A stretch of DNA of 64,000 nt from Vibrio renipiscarius (GCF_000827885.1 NZ_JTKH01000023.1:186001-250000); one strand, 5' to 3'; shown: positions 1-10,916, counted from the first letter of the stretch. Numbers and translations are program-made. The notes: a model not told the origin generated them from the sequence alone.

Positions 1-1845
1 GAACTGGATTGGTCTGCATCCAACAATATCAAACAGATCGAATGGCACTGGCCTGTTCCACGCTATTTTAAGCAATTGGGCATTCAAACATTAGGCTATC
101 AATCTCATGTCGCCTTCCCATTAACGATCACCTTAGAGCACGCCGATCAACCCGCGCAACTGAGTGCTCGTCTGCGTTTACCTTCCTGCACGGATATTTG
201 CGTCATCACCGATTATCCCATCGAGATGACGATTGACCCTCGCGCATTGAAGATAGAACAAGAGGCGATGTTTCTCTTCAATCAAGGCTTAAGCCAAAGC
301 CCACGCCCCAATAACGATGTTCACGTTTCAGCCAGCTATTGGGATGACGCACAACAGCAATTCATTGTTCAACTAATCAATAAAACCGCGTGGCAATCCC
401 CACAAGTCTTAGTTGATGGTCACGATGTCGATAACGAGTTTTTTGGAAAACCTCGATTAATAACGGGTGGCGATAGTGAATCTTCCGCGGGCCATCTGCT
501 CACGGCCATCTTCAATGTGAGTAATTGGAAAGGCCACGTTGATCTCAGTGGAAAATCGGTCGTCGTGACGGTCGCTGACACGACCTTTGCCACAGAGATA
601 GCAACGCCTGTTGGAGCGACGCCGATTCAAACCAAGACCACCAGCATGATCGCGATGATCGCCTTCGCTCTGATTGGGGGTTTGATTCTCAATGTGATGC
701 CGTGTGTGTTGCCTGTGCTGGGGTTAAAGCTCAACAGCATCGCGCTGCAATATGATGCTTCGGCACAACAGATCAGAGCGTCCTTTATCGCTTCGGCATT
801 GGGGATCATAACGTCATTTGCCCTTCTTGCCGGTATGCTGACCGCACTCAAAATGGGTGGCGGCAGTGTTGGCTGGGGTATTCAATTCCAAAGTGTGCAA
901 TTTATTGTATTGATGTTGTCCGTCACCTTCATTTTTGCACTCAACTTACTGGGGTTATTTGAATTTCGCCTGCCATCGCGCCTCAATACATGGGCTGCAC
1001 AGCAAGGAAAGCAGAGTTATCTAGGGCATTTTGTGCAAGGTATGTTTGCTACGTTACTCGCCACACCATGCAGCGCCCCTTTTCTTGGTACGGCAGTGGC
1101 TTACGCGCTAGGGGCAAGTATAGGCGAACTGTGGGTTATCTTTATTGCGCTTGGCATCGGTATGAATGCGCCGTGGCTACTGTTTGCCATCGCGCCCAAG
1201 CTGGTTCAATTTATGCCAAAACCGGGCGTGTGGATGAATCGAGTTAAGATAGGTTTTGGCTTGATGATGCTCGCCACCACCTACTGGCTCATCAGTTTAC
1301 TATCGCCATTTTTTGGCGTAGGTGTCGTTTGGCTCGTTGGCCTCACCATCACATTATTCACCTTTATTTGGTTGGTAAAGCAGTATGGCCGCAAGGTGTT
1401 CATTCCTATTATCGCCACCTTTACCCTCGGCGGTGGAACGGTCTTGCTCATAGGTAGTTTGACCGCCGACCATTGGGCAACCCCGACTGTCGACGATTTA
1501 AACTGGCAAACGCTACGCAGCGACACCATTACCCAACTTACTGATCAAGGCAAAACCGTGTTTGTCGATGTGACCGCCGATTGGTGCATCACGTGTAAAG
1601 CCAATAAGATCGGCGTGATCTTACAAGACCCCGTCTATAGTGAATTACAAAAACCGAATATGGTGTTGATGAAAGGTGATTGGACAACACCAAACGACAA
1701 CGTAACTCAATACTTACACAGTAATGGACGCTACGGCGTGCCGTTTAATATCGTTTATGGCCCCAATGCACCAAAAGGTATCCCATTACCCGTCATATTA
1801 TCCGAGCAACACGTGATGGAAGCGATCAAGCAAGCGAGCAAATAG
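1..1845 (+). CDS. scsB: DsbD/ScsB-family thiol:disulfide reductase (5' truncated by window edge)
   Basis: Inner-membrane electron transporter that passes reducing power from cytoplasmic thioredoxin to periplasmic thiol proteins. The reading frame is open from base 1 with no start, so the N-terminus lies upstream; a TTG at 76 is internal. Visible residues 1-180 are the end of the periplasmic domain. They are followed by a CcdA-like membrane domain with the paired cysteines C235 (NVMPCVLP) and C357 (ATPCSAP), and a C-terminal thioredoxin domain with WCITC (C529, C532). The stop is one base before the ScsD-like gene, so the two are co-transcribed. The large N-terminal domain and the ScsD partner fit ScsB (copper tolerance) better than classical DsbD; that choice is an inference. 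Confidence 0.85.
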   Translation, partial: ELDWSASNNIKQIEWHWPVPRYFKQLGIQTLGYQSHVAFPLTITLEHADQPAQLSARLRLPSCTDICVITDYPIEMTIDPRALKIEQEAMFLFNQGLSQSPRPNNDVHVSASYWDDAQQQFIVQLINKTAWQSPQVLVDGHDVDNEFFGKPRLITGGDSESSAGHLLTAIFNVSNWKGHVDLSGKSVVVTVADTTFATEIATPVGATPIQTKTTSMIAMIAFALIGGLILNVMPCVLPVLGLKLNSIALQYDASAQQIRASFIASALGIITSFALLAGMLTALKMGGGSVGWGIQFQSVQFIVLMLSVTFIFALNLLGLFEFRLPSRLNTWAAQQGKQSYLGHFVQGMFATLLATPCSAPFLGTAVAYALGASIGELWVIFIALGIGMNAPWLLFAIAPKLVQFMPKPGVWMNRVKIGFGLMMLATTYWLISLLSPFFGVGVVWLVGLTITLFTFIWLVKQYGRKVFIPIIATFTLGGGTVLLIGSLTADHWATPTVDDLNWQTLRSDTITQLTDQGKTVFVDVTADWCITCKANKIGVILQDPVYSELQKPNMVLMKGDWTTPNDNVTQYLHSNGRYGVPFNIVYGPNAPKGIPLPVILSEQHVMEAIKQASK

Positions 1846-1846
1846 C

Positions 1847-2362
1847 ATGAGCACACACAATAAAAAACCACGGTGGCGATACTGGCTAAGAGAGCTGTTT
1901 TTCGCCATCGTTATCATCGGGGTTGCTTCGTATGGCATGGATTTTTATCACAGCAATGACGCCCCCAAAGGCAAAGCGCCTGAGATTCAGGCATTCGATA
2001 TCAACGGCGAGTTGGTTGACGTCAACGCGTTAAGCCAAGATGGCCAACCGGTGATTGTCTATTTCTGGGCGACATGGTGCGGGGCGTGTAAATGGGTCAG
2101 CCCAACGGTCGATTGGTTTGCAGAGGATCATCACGTCGTTACGGTCGCACTATCATCCGGAGATGATGCCCGCATCCAATCTTACCTGACGGCAAAGCAA
2201 CACCAATTTCCGGTCATCAACGATCAGCAAGGCCATATTAGCCGAGAATGGGGGATCAGCGTCACCCCCACCATTGCTATCATCAAAAATGGCGACATTA
2301 AATACCTCACGGCCGGTGTGACTACTCCGTGGGGATTATGGTTACGTACGATCTTTGCTTAA
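1847..2362 (+). CDS. scsD: Membrane-anchored thioredoxin-like protein, ScsD/TlpA type
   Basis: A 171-residue protein with one N-terminal membrane anchor (about residues 14-30) and a TlpA/ScsD-type thioredoxin fold facing the periplasm. The active site is WATWCGAC, with cysteines 78 and 81; the cis-proline region VTPT lies near the C-terminus. The family members act as periplasmic thiol oxidoreductases and are expected to receive electrons from the ScsB-like partner just upstream. The ATG begins one base after the upstream stop, which suggests translational coupling. A strong terminator follows at 2422-2453. Salmonella scs loci also have ScsA and ScsC, which are not in this window. Confidence 0.82.
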   Translation: MSTHNKKPRWRYWLRELFFAIVIIGVASYGMDFYHSNDAPKGKAPEIQAFDINGELVDVNALSQDGQPVIVYFWATWCGACKWVSPTVDWFAEDHHVVTVALSSGDDARIQSYLTAKQHQFPVINDQQGHISREWGISVTPTIAIIKNGDIKYLTAGVTTPWGLWLRTIFA

Positions 2363-2421
2363 TGCCCAGCGGACGTGAGTACTGACTCACCCCATCGCGT
2401 TGAATACATTGCACCAAAAAC

Positions 2422-2453
2422 AAAAAAACCACTTCGTTTGAAGTGGTTTTTTT
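2422..2453. terminator. Bidirectional terminator between scsD and aspS
   Basis: CCACTTC (2429-2435) pairs with GAAGTGG (2440-2446) around a GTTT loop, flanked by seven A and seven T. The symmetry lets it serve both convergent genes. Confidence 0.9.
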
Positions 2454-2471
2454 CAATCAAGACTGATTTAA

Positions 2472-4250
2472 TTACTCAGCTGATTTCTCTTTCGCTGCTG
2501 TCACGGCAATCGCTAACTCATCAAGTGATGCAGGGTTTGCAAGACTTGGAGCGTTAGTCAGTAGACATGAAGCCGCCGTCGTTTTAGGGAACGCGATAAC
2601 ATCACGGATGTTGTCTGTACCACATAGTAGCATCACTAGACGGTCTAGACCGAATGCAAGACCTGCGTGTGGTGGCGTACCAAATTTCAATGCGTCTAGT
2701 AGGAAGCCAAACTTCGCTTTTTGCTCGTCCGCTTCAATACCTAGAATGCTAAATACTGCCGATTGCATTTCTGCGTTATGAATACGTACTGAACCACCGC
2801 CCACTTCGTAGCCGTTAATAACCATATCGTAAGCATTTGAGTTTGCTGACGCAGGGTTCGCCGTTAGCTCTTCAGCCGTTAGGCCTAGAGGAGACGTGAA
2901 TGGGTGGTGCATAGCATGCAGGTTGCCTTCGTCATCTTCTTCAAACATTGGGAAGTCAATAACCCATAGCGGTTTCCATGCTGCTTTATCAGTCAGCTCA
3001 AGGTCAGTACCTAGCTTCAGACGCAGTGCGCCCATCGCTTCAGTTACGATACGCTTGCTGTCTGCGCCGAATAGAATGATGTCGCCCGTTTCTGCTTGAG
3101 TGCGATCTAGGATTTGAGCAACCACTTCTTCGTTCAGGAACTTAGCCACTGGAGACTGTACGCCTTCAAAGCCAGCCGCACGATCGTTCACTTTCATCCA
3201 TGCTAGGCCTTTCGCGCCGTAGATGCCAACAAAGTTAGTGTACTCGTCGATTTGCTTACGAGACAGTGCAGCACCGCCAGGAACGCGAATTACCGCTACG
3301 CGGCCTTTTTCGTCATTGGCAGGACCAGAGAACACTTTGAAGTCCACATCTTTCAGGATGTCAGCCACGTCTACAAGTTCAAGTGGGTTACGTAGATCGG
3401 GTTTATCAGAACCAAAACGACGCGCCGCTTCTTCAAATGACATGATTGGGAATTCACCCAGATCAACATTTAGAAGCTCTTGCCACATTTGACGAATCAT
3501 CGCTTCTGTTTTTTCACGTACTTGCTCAGCAGACATGAAAGACGTTTCGATATCGATCTGAGTAAATTCAGGCTGACGGTCAGCACGTAGATCTTCATCA
3601 CGGAAACATTTAACGATTTGGTAGTAACGGTCAAAACCAGACATCATCAGTAGCTGTTTGAATAGCTGTGGTGATTGAGGTAGCGCGTAGAAGCTGCCTT
3701 TGTGTACACGGCTTGGTACTAGGTAGTCACGAGCGCCTTCTGGCGTTGCTTTGGTTAGTACTGGCGTTTCGATGTCTAGGAAACCATTTTCATCAAGGAA
3801 ACGACGAACAAAGCTTGACGCTTTTGCACGCAGTTTGATGCGATCGCTCATTTCTGGACGACGTAGATCTAAGTAGCGGTATTTTAGACGCTGCTCTTCA
3901 GAGTTCTTTTGGTTGAAGTCTAGAGGAAGCACATCAGAACGGTTAATGATTTCAAGACCTGACGCTAGGATCTCAACTTCACCCGTTGCCATACCTGCAT
4001 TGATTTGGCTTTCAGGACGAGCGCGTACTTCACCAGTCAGTTTGATACAGAATTCATTGCGTAGTTGCTCTGCGACTTTGTAAGCATCAGCCATGTCTGG
4101 ATCAACTACTACCTGAACGATACCTTCGCGATCGCGCATATCGATAAAAATAAGACCGCCCAAATCACGGCGACGGTTAACCCAGCCGCAAAGTTCTACA
4201 GTTTGTCCTGCAAGGGACTTGTTCAGGTGACCACAGTAATGGGTACGCAT
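2472..4250 (-). CDS. aspS: Aspartate--tRNA ligase
   Basis: Charges tRNA-Asp in the cytoplasm. The 592-residue length is normal for the bacterial-type enzyme. The order is an N-terminal OB-fold anticodon-binding domain, the class II catalytic core with motif 2 ([18 protein letters not shown]), the bacterial GAD insertion, and motif 3 near the C-terminus ([13 protein letters not shown]). The start MRTHYCGHL matches family N-termini and has a purine-rich GGGAA upstream. It is transcribed alone toward the convergent scsD and shares its terminator. An 8-bp inverted repeat lies about 40 bases upstream of the start. Confidence 0.98.
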   Translation of the reverse strand: MRTHYCGHLNKSLAGQTVELCGWVNRRRDLGGLIFIDMRDREGIVQVVVDPDMADAYKVAEQLRNEFCIKLTGEVRARPESQINAGMATGEVEILASGLEIINRSDVLPLDFNQKNSEEQRLKYRYLDLRRPEMSDRIKLRAKASSFVRRFLDENGFLDIETPVLTKATPEGARDYLVPSRVHKGSFYALPQSPQLFKQLLMMSGFDRYYQIVKCFRDEDLRADRQPEFTQIDIETSFMSAEQVREKTEAMIRQMWQELLNVDLGEFPIMSFEEAARRFGSDKPDLRNPLELVDVADILKDVDFKVFSGPANDEKGRVAVIRVPGGAALSRKQIDEYTNFVGIYGAKGLAWMKVNDRAAGFEGVQSPVAKFLNEEVVAQILDRTQAETGDIILFGADSKRIVTEAMGALRLKLGTDLELTDKAAWKPLWVIDFPMFEEDDEGNLHAMHHPFTSPLGLTAEELTANPASANSNAYDMVINGYEVGGGSVRIHNAEMQSAVFSILGIEADEQKAKFGFLLDALKFGTPPHAGLAFGLDRLVMLLCGTDNIRDVIAFPKTTAASCLLTNAPSLANPASLDELAIAVTAAKEKSAE

Positions 4251-4579
4251 AATGAAATTCCCAATCTCTCTAATTTTGTTAATACCGTCTGTCGAGCATA
4301 AAAATATCGACAGAGCAAAGTTCCATTTATACGCTGAAAGCGATGGAAAATCGACTATTCAACATACAATTTATTGCGATTTACTGTCTATTGGTGCTTT
4401 TTAAACCAGCTAAGGGGCAAAATGGCATCAATGACAAAAATTGGCGCTGATTATAACCCCAAGTTACCTTTATATGCGAGCGTCAGTGCGCATCTCAACC
4501 CATTGGATATCGTGGTCTGCTAGTGATTTTAGTAAAAGTTTCGTAAAGTATCGGGAATGGACAATTGGCAAGCGAGATT
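4251..4579. other. Divergent intergenic region aspS / DUF72 gene
   Basis: 329 bases holding the promoters of both genes. The clearest structure is an inverted repeat TCTGTCGA (4288-4295) / TCGACAGA (4307-4314) with an 11-base spacer, which would be a leader hairpin if aspS transcription starts upstream of it. No convincing sigma-70 promoter pair was identified by eye. Confidence 0.5.
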
Positions 4580-5455
4580 ATGACGTCATTACCGATTCGC
4601 CTTGGGCTCACCATGTGGTCACATAATCAGTGGCAACAAGGTTTTTATGGTTCAAGCACCAAGCCCGCCGAGCGGCTAGAAAAGTACACGCAGGTATTTC
4701 ATACCGTAGAAGGCAATACCACTTTCTACGCCACGCCCAGCCCCCAGACTGTGCGCAATTGGCATGCCGCCAGCCATGATGATTTCAAGTTTACCTTCAA
4801 ACTGCCTCAAGCCATTACGCACCAACAGATGCTGAAAGGCTGCCAAGCACAGCTCAAAGACTTCATGCAAGTCATGTCCCCGCTGCATGAGCGTATCGGA
4901 CAGTGGACAATTCAACTGCCTGCCGCGTTCACGCCGGCAGATTTGCCGACTCTCCAAAAATTTTGCGCCTTGTTTCCGCCCAACTTTCCACTGGGTGTTG
5001 AAGTGCGTCACCTCGGTTTTTTCGCCAAAAATGACGATGAGAAACGCTTAAATCAGTGGTTAATCGAGAGCGGAATCGATCGCATTATTATGGACAGCCG
5101 CCCCGTCTTCTCAGCAGAACCGATAAACGACGTGATTATCGACGCGCAAAAGAAAAAACCACGAGTGCCCGTCCACGCAATTTCGACCGCCAATCATCCG
5201 ATGATCCGTTTCATTGGCCATCCTGAACTCGACGCCAACATGGCGCTATTCAAGCCTTGGCTTGCGAAATTACCAGAGTGGATACGACAAGGAAAGCAGC
5301 CCTATTTAATGGTCCACACGCCCGATAACGTCTTGGCGCCGGAGCTGGCTCTAGCGCTCTATCAACAATTGCAAAGTCATATTGCCCTACCCGACATCGC
5401 CGCCTTTCCAGCCTTGTCATCCAAGAATGATGACAACCAACTGACGATGTTTTAA
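4580..5455 (+). CDS. DUF72 (YecE-like) family protein
   Basis: 291 residues from the ATG at 4580; an in-frame TTG at 4565 would add five residues, but AGCGAG sits at a suitable distance from the ATG. DUF72 proteins have a TIM-barrel-like fold and no settled function. Recognisable features are LGLTMWSHNQW near the start, the KYTQVFHTVEGNTTFYA segment, FKLPQAITH, and the DSRPVF loop. The gene often sits near aspS and cmoAB in Vibrio and enterobacteria, as here. Family assignment is firm; biochemical role unknown. Confidence 0.85.
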   Translation: MTSLPIRLGLTMWSHNQWQQGFYGSSTKPAERLEKYTQVFHTVEGNTTFYATPSPQTVRNWHAASHDDFKFTFKLPQAITHQQMLKGCQAQLKDFMQVMSPLHERIGQWTIQLPAAFTPADLPTLQKFCALFPPNFPLGVEVRHLGFFAKNDDEKRLNQWLIESGIDRIIMDSRPVFSAEPINDVIIDAQKKKPRVPVHAISTANHPMIRFIGHPELDANMALFKPWLAKLPEWIRQGKQPYLMVHTPDNVLAPELALALYQQLQSHIALPDIAAFPALSSKNDDNQLTMF

Positions 5456-5554
5456 GGGCCTTTTTTACAAGCAATAACGCAATACATGACAGAAGCGTGA
5501 AATTTTCATAAAATACGCGCCCTTTTCCATGCTAGTCGCAATAGCGCGAGATAA

Positions 5555-6295
<741 letters not shown>

Positions 6296-6365
6296 TAAGC
6301 AACGAGAAACTCTGCGCCTTTGGCCTTTGTGTCATATTTCTATTTTATTTACTCAGTGAAAACCT

Positions 6366-7337
6366 ATGTTTAATTTTGCCAATTTTTACCAACTCATCGC
6401 CCAAGATACGCGCCTGCAACCTTGGCTGAATGTTTTGCCACAACAACTGACCGATTGGCAGAATGCCGAGCATGGCGATTTTGACCGCTGGCTACGTGCA
6501 CTGAATAAAATTCCGGCAGGAACGCCAGACAATATCGATATCACCGAGTCGGTGACGATAACGAATAACGAGCCGATGCACCCGGGCGAGCTGAAAAAGC
6601 TTGAGAACTTACTGCGTACTTTCCATCCGTGGCGCAAAGGCCCATACCACGTACACGGCATTCATATTGATACCGAATGGCGTAGCGACTGGAAATGGGA
6701 CCGCGTATTACCGCATATCAGCCCACTAAAGGACCGTAACGTTCTAGATGTTGGCTGTGGTAACGGCTACCACATGTGGCGCATGCTTGGCGCTGGCGCG
6801 CGTATGTGTGTGGGGATTGACCCTTCACACCTCTTCCTGATTCAATTTGAAGCCATTCGTAAAATGATGGGCGATGACCAGCGTGCACATCTTCTCCCGC
6901 TAGGCATTGAACAACTGCCTAAGCTAGAAGCATTTGATACGGTGTTTAGCATGGGTGTGCTTTACCACCGCCGCTCTCCACTTGATCACCTGATCCAACT
7001 GAAAGACCAACTGGTCTCAGGTGGTGAATTGGTACTGGAAACCTTAGTGATTGAAGGTGATGAAACCTCGGTGTTAGTGCCATTTGACCGTTATGCACAA
7101 ATGCGCAATGTTTACTTCTTCCCTTCCGCCAAAGCACTGAAAGTATGGCTAGAACAAGTGGGCTTTATCGATGTGCGCATTGTTGATGAGAACGTAACGT
7201 CGGTTGGTGAACAACGCACCACAGACTGGATGACGCATAATTCCCTCCCAGATTACCTTGATCCTAACGATTCAAGTAAAACGGTAGAAGGCCATCCAGC
7301 CCCTCGTCGTGCGGTACTTGTAGCAACTAAGCCATAG
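6366..7337 (+). CDS. cmoB: tRNA U34 carboxymethyltransferase
   Basis: Transfers the carboxymethyl group of carboxy-SAM to 5-hydroxyuridine at position 34 of tRNA, giving the cmo5U that widens wobble decoding. The 323 residues match the family length. An N-terminal helical region with FHPWRKGPY is followed by the SAM-fold motif [15 protein letters not shown] at about residues 126-140, [14 protein letters not shown], and [13 protein letters not shown]. It is directly downstream of cmoA. A strong terminator follows at 7428-7458, closing the unit. Confidence 0.97.
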   Translation: MFNFANFYQLIAQDTRLQPWLNVLPQQLTDWQNAEHGDFDRWLRALNKIPAGTPDNIDITESVTITNNEPMHPGELKKLENLLRTFHPWRKGPYHVHGIHIDTEWRSDWKWDRVLPHISPLKDRNVLDVGCGNGYHMWRMLGAGARMCVGIDPSHLFLIQFEAIRKMMGDDQRAHLLPLGIEQLPKLEAFDTVFSMGVLYHRRSPLDHLIQLKDQLVSGGELVLETLVIEGDETSVLVPFDRYAQMRNVYFFPSAKALKVWLEQVGFIDVRIVDENVTSVGEQRTTDWMTHNSLPDYLDPNDSSKTVEGHPAPRRAVLVATKP

Positions 7338-7427
7338 ATTTATTAAGAAAAAATGTCTAAACGCTACCAATTATTGACATAGATTTAACTCAGAATAGAT
7401 CTCATGTAAGTAACCTTAGACAAAATT

Positions 7428-7458
7428 AAATAAGGATGCATAATGCGTCCTTATTTTT
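7428..7458 (+). terminator. Terminator downstream of cmoB
   Basis: A 13-bp stem (7428-7440 with 7444-7456, one G-U pair) and a TAA loop run into a T tract. It is about 90 bases past the cmoB stop and separates cmoAB from the next operon, whose promoter should lie in 7460-7630. Confidence 0.88.
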
Positions 7459-7630
7459 TGATTTTTCTACTGTTACATTCTCTTCTCATAAGAACTTTTT
7501 GAACTAGGTCTATGAGATTTCCCAAACCTTAAGCTAAAATCAAATTGTTAATTAACTCATATCATTATCGGTAAGTACGACAAGCCAAAACCACTTGCTG
7601 ATATAAAACAGACTATACGCAGGCGTTTTA

Positions 7631-8380
7631 ATGTTCATCCGTATCACTCCAGTTATCGCTGTCACACTGCTGTCGGGCTGCTCTTTAATGAAAGTCGAGC
7701 AAAACCACCAGCAAACCCTCTCGACCCTTCAAAATATCGATACGAACCTTAGTGCTCAAATTGACTCTCTTAATCTTCATCTAGAGCAGCAATCTGCACA
7801 GATTGTGACACTAGAAGAAAAATTGATTCAACTGCAAGAGCGCTCGTTCCAACTTCAAGAAACCACGTTAACCAAAATTGAAGACTATCAAAGCACGCCT
7901 CCTGCGCCGGTTGTGATGGCCTCACCAGCGCCGGCACCAACGAATCCCGTTCACGGTGTGACGTTGGGCGAAATTGAGCAAGTGACGATTGATTCAATCA
8001 AGCAAACGTTTGATGCGCGTGTCGATACCGGTGCGGCAACCTCGTCATTGAATGCCGTCGACATCGAACAATTTGAACGTAACGGAAAAAAATGGGTGCG
8101 CTTCCATTTGTCTGATGAACAAACGCCAATGGATGACAACAATTGGATTGAAGCCCCTGTCTTAAAGTTTGTTAAAATTCGTCAATCTACTAACGAAGAA
8201 GTTGAACGCCGAGCAGTGGTTGAACTTTGGGTCAAAGTGGGAAAAATCCATGAAAAAGCACAATTTACATTGGCAGACCGCTCGCAGATGAGCCATCCTG
8301 TATTGCTTGGACGTGAATTTATTAAAGATATCGCGGTGGTGGACGTAAGTAAGAAATACGTTCAGTCTGAGGAAAAATAA
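7631..8380 (+). CDS. Lipoprotein with retropepsin-like (ATP-dependent zinc protease family) domain
   Basis: 249 residues. The N-terminus ends in a lipobox, LLSGC, so Cys17 is the predicted lipidated residue. Residues 20-85 are polar and heptad-like (coiled coil), then a Pro/Ala-rich linker, then a PF05618-type domain from about residue 108. That domain has RVDTGAATSSL (DTGA at 132-135), the aspartic-protease signature, and a late HPVLLGREFI. The family name 'ATP-dependent zinc protease' is historical; the motif points to an aspartyl protease fold. It starts a tight cassette: the transglutaminase-like gene begins 17 bases after the stop. Substrate unknown. Confidence 0.82.
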   Translation: MFIRITPVIAVTLLSGCSLMKVEQNHQQTLSTLQNIDTNLSAQIDSLNLHLEQQSAQIVTLEEKLIQLQERSFQLQETTLTKIEDYQSTPPAPVVMASPAPAPTNPVHGVTLGEIEQVTIDSIKQTFDARVDTGAATSSLNAVDIEQFERNGKKWVRFHLSDEQTPMDDNNWIEAPVLKFVKIRQSTNEEVERRAVVELWVKVGKIHEKAQFTLADRSQMSHPVLLGREFIKDIAVVDVSKKYVQSEEK

Positions 8381-8397
8381 CCCATTTAAGGCCTTTT

Positions 8398-9903
8398 ATG
8401 ACTTCAAAAGTCCCTTTTTACATTTTTGTAAGCTTACTTGTGATTGCAGGTACTGCACTCAGCATTTTCAGACACCAAAGCTACGGCGTGCCGTGGACTC
8501 CAGGTGAAACTCGCCAAGTCTGGGATATTGAAGCCCGTGTGCAGTTTGATGCTGAAAACAAACCTGTAAAAGCGTCACTCGCTGTACCTGACACTCAAAC
8601 CGGCTTTACGTTGGTGAGTGAATCTTCCTCTTCGCCAGGCTATGGCGTGGCTTACGTGACTTCTGAAAACGGCCGCCGTGCAGAATGGTCGGTTCGTCAA
8701 GCAAGCGGGCCTGAAACGATCTATTACAAAGCTCAGTTCTTGGTTGACCCTCAAGCCAAAGTTGCTTCTATAGAACCAAGTGGTGAAATTCAAGCCCCTA
8801 CGTTTGATGGCCCGGTTGAAGCTGCGGCGATTGCCCTGATCGAACGCGCCAACAAACGCTCAGCAGACAATGTGACTTTTACCCGCGAGCTGATCAAGCA
8901 ACTCAACGACAGCGACAGCCAAAATGCGGCTTTGATCCTCAACAAAATGTCTAAAGTTGAAGCGGTCGATAAGATTTTAGCGTTCAGCAAGATTCCAGGT
9001 AAAATTGTCGGCGTGATTGAGCTGGAAGACGGCCGTCGTCGTCAAACCATTCAGCACATGAACCAAGTCTGGGATGGCCAGCATTGGTTGCTTTTCAATC
9101 CTGAAACATCCGACCAAGCGATCTCTCCAAATATTTTGGTCTGGGATGAATCCAATGTTTCACTGCTCGATTTAGTCGGCGGTCAAAACAGCCAAGTGCA
9201 TTTTTCTATGATTGCTCAGGAGGTCTCTCCTCAACAAGCAACTGCCGATAAAGTGCAAGCGGACGGCCTACTCAACCTCTCTATCCATAGTTTGCCGCTC
9301 GAAGAGCAAGCGATGTTTAAAACCATCATGCTGATCCCAATTGGTGCGCTAATTGTCGTCTTCTTGCGTGTGATCATTGGTTTGAAAACCTCAGGCACAT
9401 TCATGCCTGTCCTCATCGCGGTTGCCTTCGTGCAGACCCAGCTTGTGACCGGTATTGTCGGTTTCCTTTTGATTGTCGGTACGGGTTTGGTTATCCGTAG
9501 TTACCTCTCAAGGCTTAACCTACTGCTGGTGGCCCGGATCTCTGCGGTGATCATCACCGTAATCATGATTATTTCCGTATTTACCGTCGTGGCCTTTAAA
9601 GTCGGCCTAACCGAGGGTCTATCGATTACGTTCTTCCCTATGATCATCTTGTCATGGACGATCGAACGTATGTCGATTCTATGGGAAGAAGAAGGTCCGA
9701 AAGAAGTGGTACTGCAAGGTGGCGGCTCATTGATGACTGCGGTACTTGTTTACCTCGCGATGACCAACTCGTATGTTCAGCATCTAACCTTTAACTTTAT
9801 TGGTCTGCAACTGTTGGTACTGGCTTGTATTCTATTGCTCGGTACGTACACCGGTTACCGCCTCACGGAATTGCGTCGTTTTAAACCTTTAGTTGAGGAT
9901 TAA
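8398..9903 (+). CDS. Inactive transglutaminase-like domain fused to 7 transmembrane helices
   Basis: 501 residues: an N-terminal membrane anchor (about 5-22), a periplasmic transglutaminase-fold domain to about residue 300, then a seven-helix membrane domain from about residue 310 (TIMLIPIGALIVVFLRVIIG) to the end. The transglutaminase part retains the QHMNQVWDGQHWLLFNPET strand pair, but I see no cysteine anywhere in this domain and the usual Asp of the triad reads Asn, so it should be catalytically dead. This matches the family called inactive transglutaminase fused to 7TM. It lies between the protease-like lipoprotein and the ATP-grasp gene. It probably binds a peptide or receives a signal; that is inference. 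Confidence 0.85.
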   Translation: MTSKVPFYIFVSLLVIAGTALSIFRHQSYGVPWTPGETRQVWDIEARVQFDAENKPVKASLAVPDTQTGFTLVSESSSSPGYGVAYVTSENGRRAEWSVRQASGPETIYYKAQFLVDPQAKVASIEPSGEIQAPTFDGPVEAAAIALIERANKRSADNVTFTRELIKQLNDSDSQNAALILNKMSKVEAVDKILAFSKIPGKIVGVIELEDGRRRQTIQHMNQVWDGQHWLLFNPETSDQAISPNILVWDESNVSLLDLVGGQNSQVHFSMIAQEVSPQQATADKVQADGLLNLSIHSLPLEEQAMFKTIMLIPIGALIVVFLRVIIGLKTSGTFMPVLIAVAFVQTQLVTGIVGFLLIVGTGLVIRSYLSRLNLLLVARISAVIITVIMIISVFTVVAFKVGLTEGLSITFFPMIILSWTIERMSILWEEEGPKEVVLQGGGSLMTAVLVYLAMTNSYVQHLTFNFIGLQLLVLACILLLGTYTGYRLTELRRFKPLVED

Positions 9904-9907
9904 GCTT

Positions 9908-10885
9908 ATGTTTCTTTCTCGCTTAGTAGAACGCTATACCTCGCCATATAGATTGCGCCATAAAGGGATCATGGGGATGAACCAACGTAACCACAGTTAC
10001 ATTGGTCGTTACAATGATCGCTCTAAATACCCTTTGGTCGATGATAAGCTAAAAACAAAGATCATCGCGGAAGAGGCTGGCGCAACGGTACCAAAACTGA
10101 TCGGTGTTATTCGCCACCAAGCGGATGTCGGCAAGATTCATAACATGGTCAAAGAATGGCCAGGTTTTGTTATCAAACCCGCACAAGGCAGCGGTGGTAA
10201 AGGTATTTTGGTGGTGATCTCTCATAAGGATGGGGTTTACACCAAGCCATCTGGAGCAACCATCAACCAAGAAGATGTGGAACGTCATATCAGTAACGCA
10301 TTGGCTGGTTTATTCTCACTAGGCGGCAAGAATGATGTCGCCGTGGTTGAGAACCTGATTAAATTCGATGACTGCTTCGACGGCTTCAGTTATGAAGGCG
10401 TGCCGGATGTGCGCATTATCGTCTTTAAAGGCTACCCGGTCATGGCGATGATGCGTTGTTCTACCTCAGCCTCTGATGGTAAAGCGAACTTGCACCAAGG
10501 CGCAGTCGGGGTTGGGCTTGATATTGCGACAGGCCGAGCCATTCGTGCTGTACAATTTGATCGGCCGATCAAACTGCACCCGGACACCGATAAAGATTTA
10601 ATGACTTTGCAAGTGCCTCACTGGGAAAAGTTACTTGTGCTGGCTTCCAGCGCTTGGGAAATGACTGGACTCGGCTACATGGGAACTGACATGGTGCTCG
10701 ATAAAGAAGAAGGACCGATGGTATTGGAATTGAATGCTCGCCCTGGCTTAGCAATTCAAATTGCCAATGGTGCGGGTTTATTACCTCGCCTTCGCCACAT
10801 TGAAGCCCTTGGTATGCCTGCTGACTATCCTAAGCCAGAAGAGCGAGTCGCTTACGCCGTTAAACATTTCGCGACACCACTTTGA
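9908..10885 (+). CDS. Alpha-L-glutamate ligase-like ATP-grasp protein
   Basis: 325 residues from the ATG at 9908, four bases after the upstream stop; AGGA about nine bases before supports it. An in-frame TTG at 9893 inside the upstream gene is less likely. The ATP-grasp fold is clear: an N-terminal substrate region (GMNQRNHSYI), FVIKPAQGSGGKGILVV for the nucleotide, and GTDMVLDKEEGPMVLELNARPGL with the metal-binding Glu and Asn. It belongs to the RimK-related group found with the inactive transglutaminase/7TM and protease-like partners. A cytoplasmic amide- or peptide-bond-forming reaction is expected from the fold; the substrate is not known. Confidence 0.85.
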   Translation: MFLSRLVERYTSPYRLRHKGIMGMNQRNHSYIGRYNDRSKYPLVDDKLKTKIIAEEAGATVPKLIGVIRHQADVGKIHNMVKEWPGFVIKPAQGSGGKGILVVISHKDGVYTKPSGATINQEDVERHISNALAGLFSLGGKNDVAVVENLIKFDDCFDGFSYEGVPDVRIIVFKGYPVMAMMRCSTSASDGKANLHQGAVGVGLDIATGRAIRAVQFDRPIKLHPDTDKDLMTLQVPHWEKLLVLASSAWEMTGLGYMGTDMVLDKEEGPMVLELNARPGLAIQIANGAGLLPRLRHIEALGMPADYPKPEERVAYAVKHFATPL

Positions 10886-10916
10886 TCGTGATGTAACTAA
10901 GTGTTGTTGATATTTT

